Shown here: in pieces, positions 5,823 to 6,322 of the stretch
How positions within the stretch are numbered: the first letter of the stretch is position 1
How the letters are laid out: each line of letters opens with the position of its first letter
Assembly: GCA_014801595.1 (NCBI GenBank)
Contig: JAAVDV010000002.1
Span: 9,627-15,948, forward strand
Length of the DNA: 6,322 nt
Direction: 5' to 3'
Source of the DNA: Bacteroides sp.
Lineage (GTDB): Bacteria; Bacteroidota; Bacteroidia; Bacteroidales; Muribaculaceae
Position numbers and translations under genes: made by a program
The notes under the pieces: model-generated
Told to the model about the DNA's origin: nothing
Databases searched by the model: none
Seen by the model: only the letters and a program-made list of their open reading frames with translations

Positions 5823-5859
5823 CGGCGCGAAGCTTGTTGGCGCCGGCAGCTGCGCTGCC
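5823..5859 (-). repeat. REP-like palindromic element, copy 3 (inverted)
   Basis: Read on the minus strand it gives GGCAGC-GCA-GCTGCC followed by a tail containing ACAAGCTTCGCGCCG, matching copy 1 and copy 2. The orientation is opposite to copy 2. Within this copy CGGCGC and GCGCCG can form a second stem. Confidence 0.75.
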
Positions 5860-5916
5860 TTTCCGGAGGATGAGCCTTTTGGGATGAGCCCCGACCCCCC
5901 GCAGGCGGAGAAAATT

Positions 5917-5949
5917 ACTGCTACACTCCTGCCGGGAGTGTAGCAGTGG
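5917..5949. repeat. Right inverted-repeat site, partner of 5479-5513
   Basis: Arms ACTGCTACACTCC (5917-5929) and GGAGTGTAGCAGT (5935-5947) flank the core TGCCG. The whole is the exact reverse complement of 5479-5511 over 33 bases. The outermost pair of the left palindrome is lost on the inner side here (TT at 5915-5916 where GG-pairing would need CC). No TAnnTTTG promoter lies directly to its left on the plus strand, unlike the left site. Confidence 0.85.
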
Positions 5950-6008
5950 AGAATTACCCTAACATGCTAAGTTTTAACTATTTCCTGAGCTAATCTCTAC
6001 TGAGCTAT
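5950..6008 (+). promoter_or_regulatory. Leader of DUF3575 gene B
   Basis: It contains ACATGCTAAGTTTTA (5962-5976) and CTGAGCTAA (5985-5993), both shared with gene A's leader at matching distances, and a second partial CTGAGCTA at 6000-6007 directly before the ATG. There is no clear Shine-Dalgarno. Confidence 0.5.
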
Positions 6009-6322
6009 ATGAAACTCCGTCACTGGTTTTTAGGCTTATTATTCATATTTGCCGCAGTGCCCGGTCTACGAGCCGAGACAGTGGGCATCAAGACCAACTT
6101 GCTCGGCTGGGCCGTCACCAACCCGAATCTGGGGTTGGAAATCGGCGTCGCCCACCGTTCGACCATCTCCCTGACGGGATCCCTGAACCCCTGGAATTTT
6201 TCAGATGAGCGCCACCTGAAGTCGTGGATGGCGTTGCCCGAGTACCGTTACTGGTTCTGTGAGAAATTCACGGGCCATTTTTTGGGTATCCATGCGCTGG
6301 GGGGCCAGTACAACGCCAAGAA
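6009..6322 (+). CDS. DUF3575 protein B, N-terminal part (cut by right edge)
   Basis: From ATG 6009-6011 the frame stays open to the window end, giving 104 codons. It begins MKLRHWFLGLLFIFAAVPGLRAETVGIKTNLLGW: a signal peptide probably cut after GLRA, then the DUF3575 opening IKTNLL. The motif LPEYRYWFCEKFTGHFLGIHALGGQYN matches QPEVRYWFCEALNGNFIGLELHGGQYN in gene A. The start is fixed by the near-identical first codons of the paralog. It is transcribed away from the left operon and probably opens a second fimbrial operon beyond the window, but that cannot be seen. No good promoter lies close upstream in this orientation of the gap. Confidence 0.85.
   Translation, partial: MKLRHWFLGLLFIFAAVPGLRAETVGIKTNLLGWAVTNPNLGLEIGVAHRSTISLTGSLNPWNFSDERHLKSWMALPEYRYWFCEKFTGHFLGIHALGGQYNAK

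Larger units (their letters stand above)
5514..5916. other. Putative invertible segment between inverted sites (no gene)
   Basis: About 400 bp bounded by the two inverted dyad sites. The left half (5514-5700) is AT-rich with one good promoter facing left and two small palindromes. The right half (5701-5916) is GC-rich and holds an inverted pair of REP-like elements around a purine tract, then two GGATGAGCC copies (5868-5876, 5882-5890). I found no credible coding sequence. Similarity between the two flanks stops at the inner edge of the sites. Inversion is a hypothesis only. Confidence 0.4.

Noticed and set aside
5719..5859. Insertion sequence or MITE
   Set aside because: There is an inverted pair, but no clear target-site duplication or transposase is visible. 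A single unpaired copy at 196 fits a REP-like family better.

Overview
The window looks like Bacteroidales chromosome, possibly from a gut lineage such as Muribaculaceae, but the family assignment is only a guess. The evidence is a fimbria operon of the Mfa/FimA type (DUF3575, DUF3868, Mfa1-like fimbrillin, FimB/Mfa2-like protein, further lipoprotein), Bacteroidetes-style lipoboxes, A-rich leaders in place of strong Shine-Dalgarno sites, and one promoter that fits the Bacteroides TTTG / TAnnTTTG consensus.

Layout. Five genes run leftward on the minus strand in transcription order: a DUF3575 outer-membrane protein (5416-4829), a DUF3868/OmpA-like/TPR protein (4798-3359), an Mfa1-like major fimbrillin (3119-1599), a FimB/Mfa2-like anchor or minor subunit (1324-293), and the first 49 codons of another lipoprotein (147-1) that leaves the window. 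A second DUF3575 gene starts at 6009 on the plus strand, diverging from the first, and is cut by the right edge. The expected roles are export and outer-membrane functions (DUF3575, DUF3868), shaft polymer (fimbrillin) and anchor or accessory subunits (Mfa2-like and the last lipoprotein).

The noncoding DNA is the most interesting part. (1) The 592-bp gap between the divergent DUF3575 genes carries two 33-bp matching sites in inverted orientation (5479-5511 and 5917-5949). Each is itself a dyad of at least 13-bp arms around an asymmetric 5-bp core, like a tyrosine-recombinase site. A good Bacteroides promoter lies just inside the left site and points at the left operon. No equivalent is seen next to the right site. 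The leaders outside the sites are homologous, and the DNA inside is not. This fits an invertible promoter segment choosing between two fimbrial operons. (2) The fimbrillin gene is flanked by two tandem arrays of the same ~36-38-bp repeat family in opposite orientations (1381-1516 and 3191-3363), which could allow cassette inversion or exchange, or RNA pairing around the fimbrillin message. (3) A strong terminator-like hairpin sits between the fimbrillin and Mfa2-like genes. (4) Three copies of a REP-like element with a compensated stem occur at 196, 5719 and 5823 (inverted).

No tRNA, rRNA, CRISPR, transposase or recombinase gene is visible. The switch ideas are inferences from sequence layout only.
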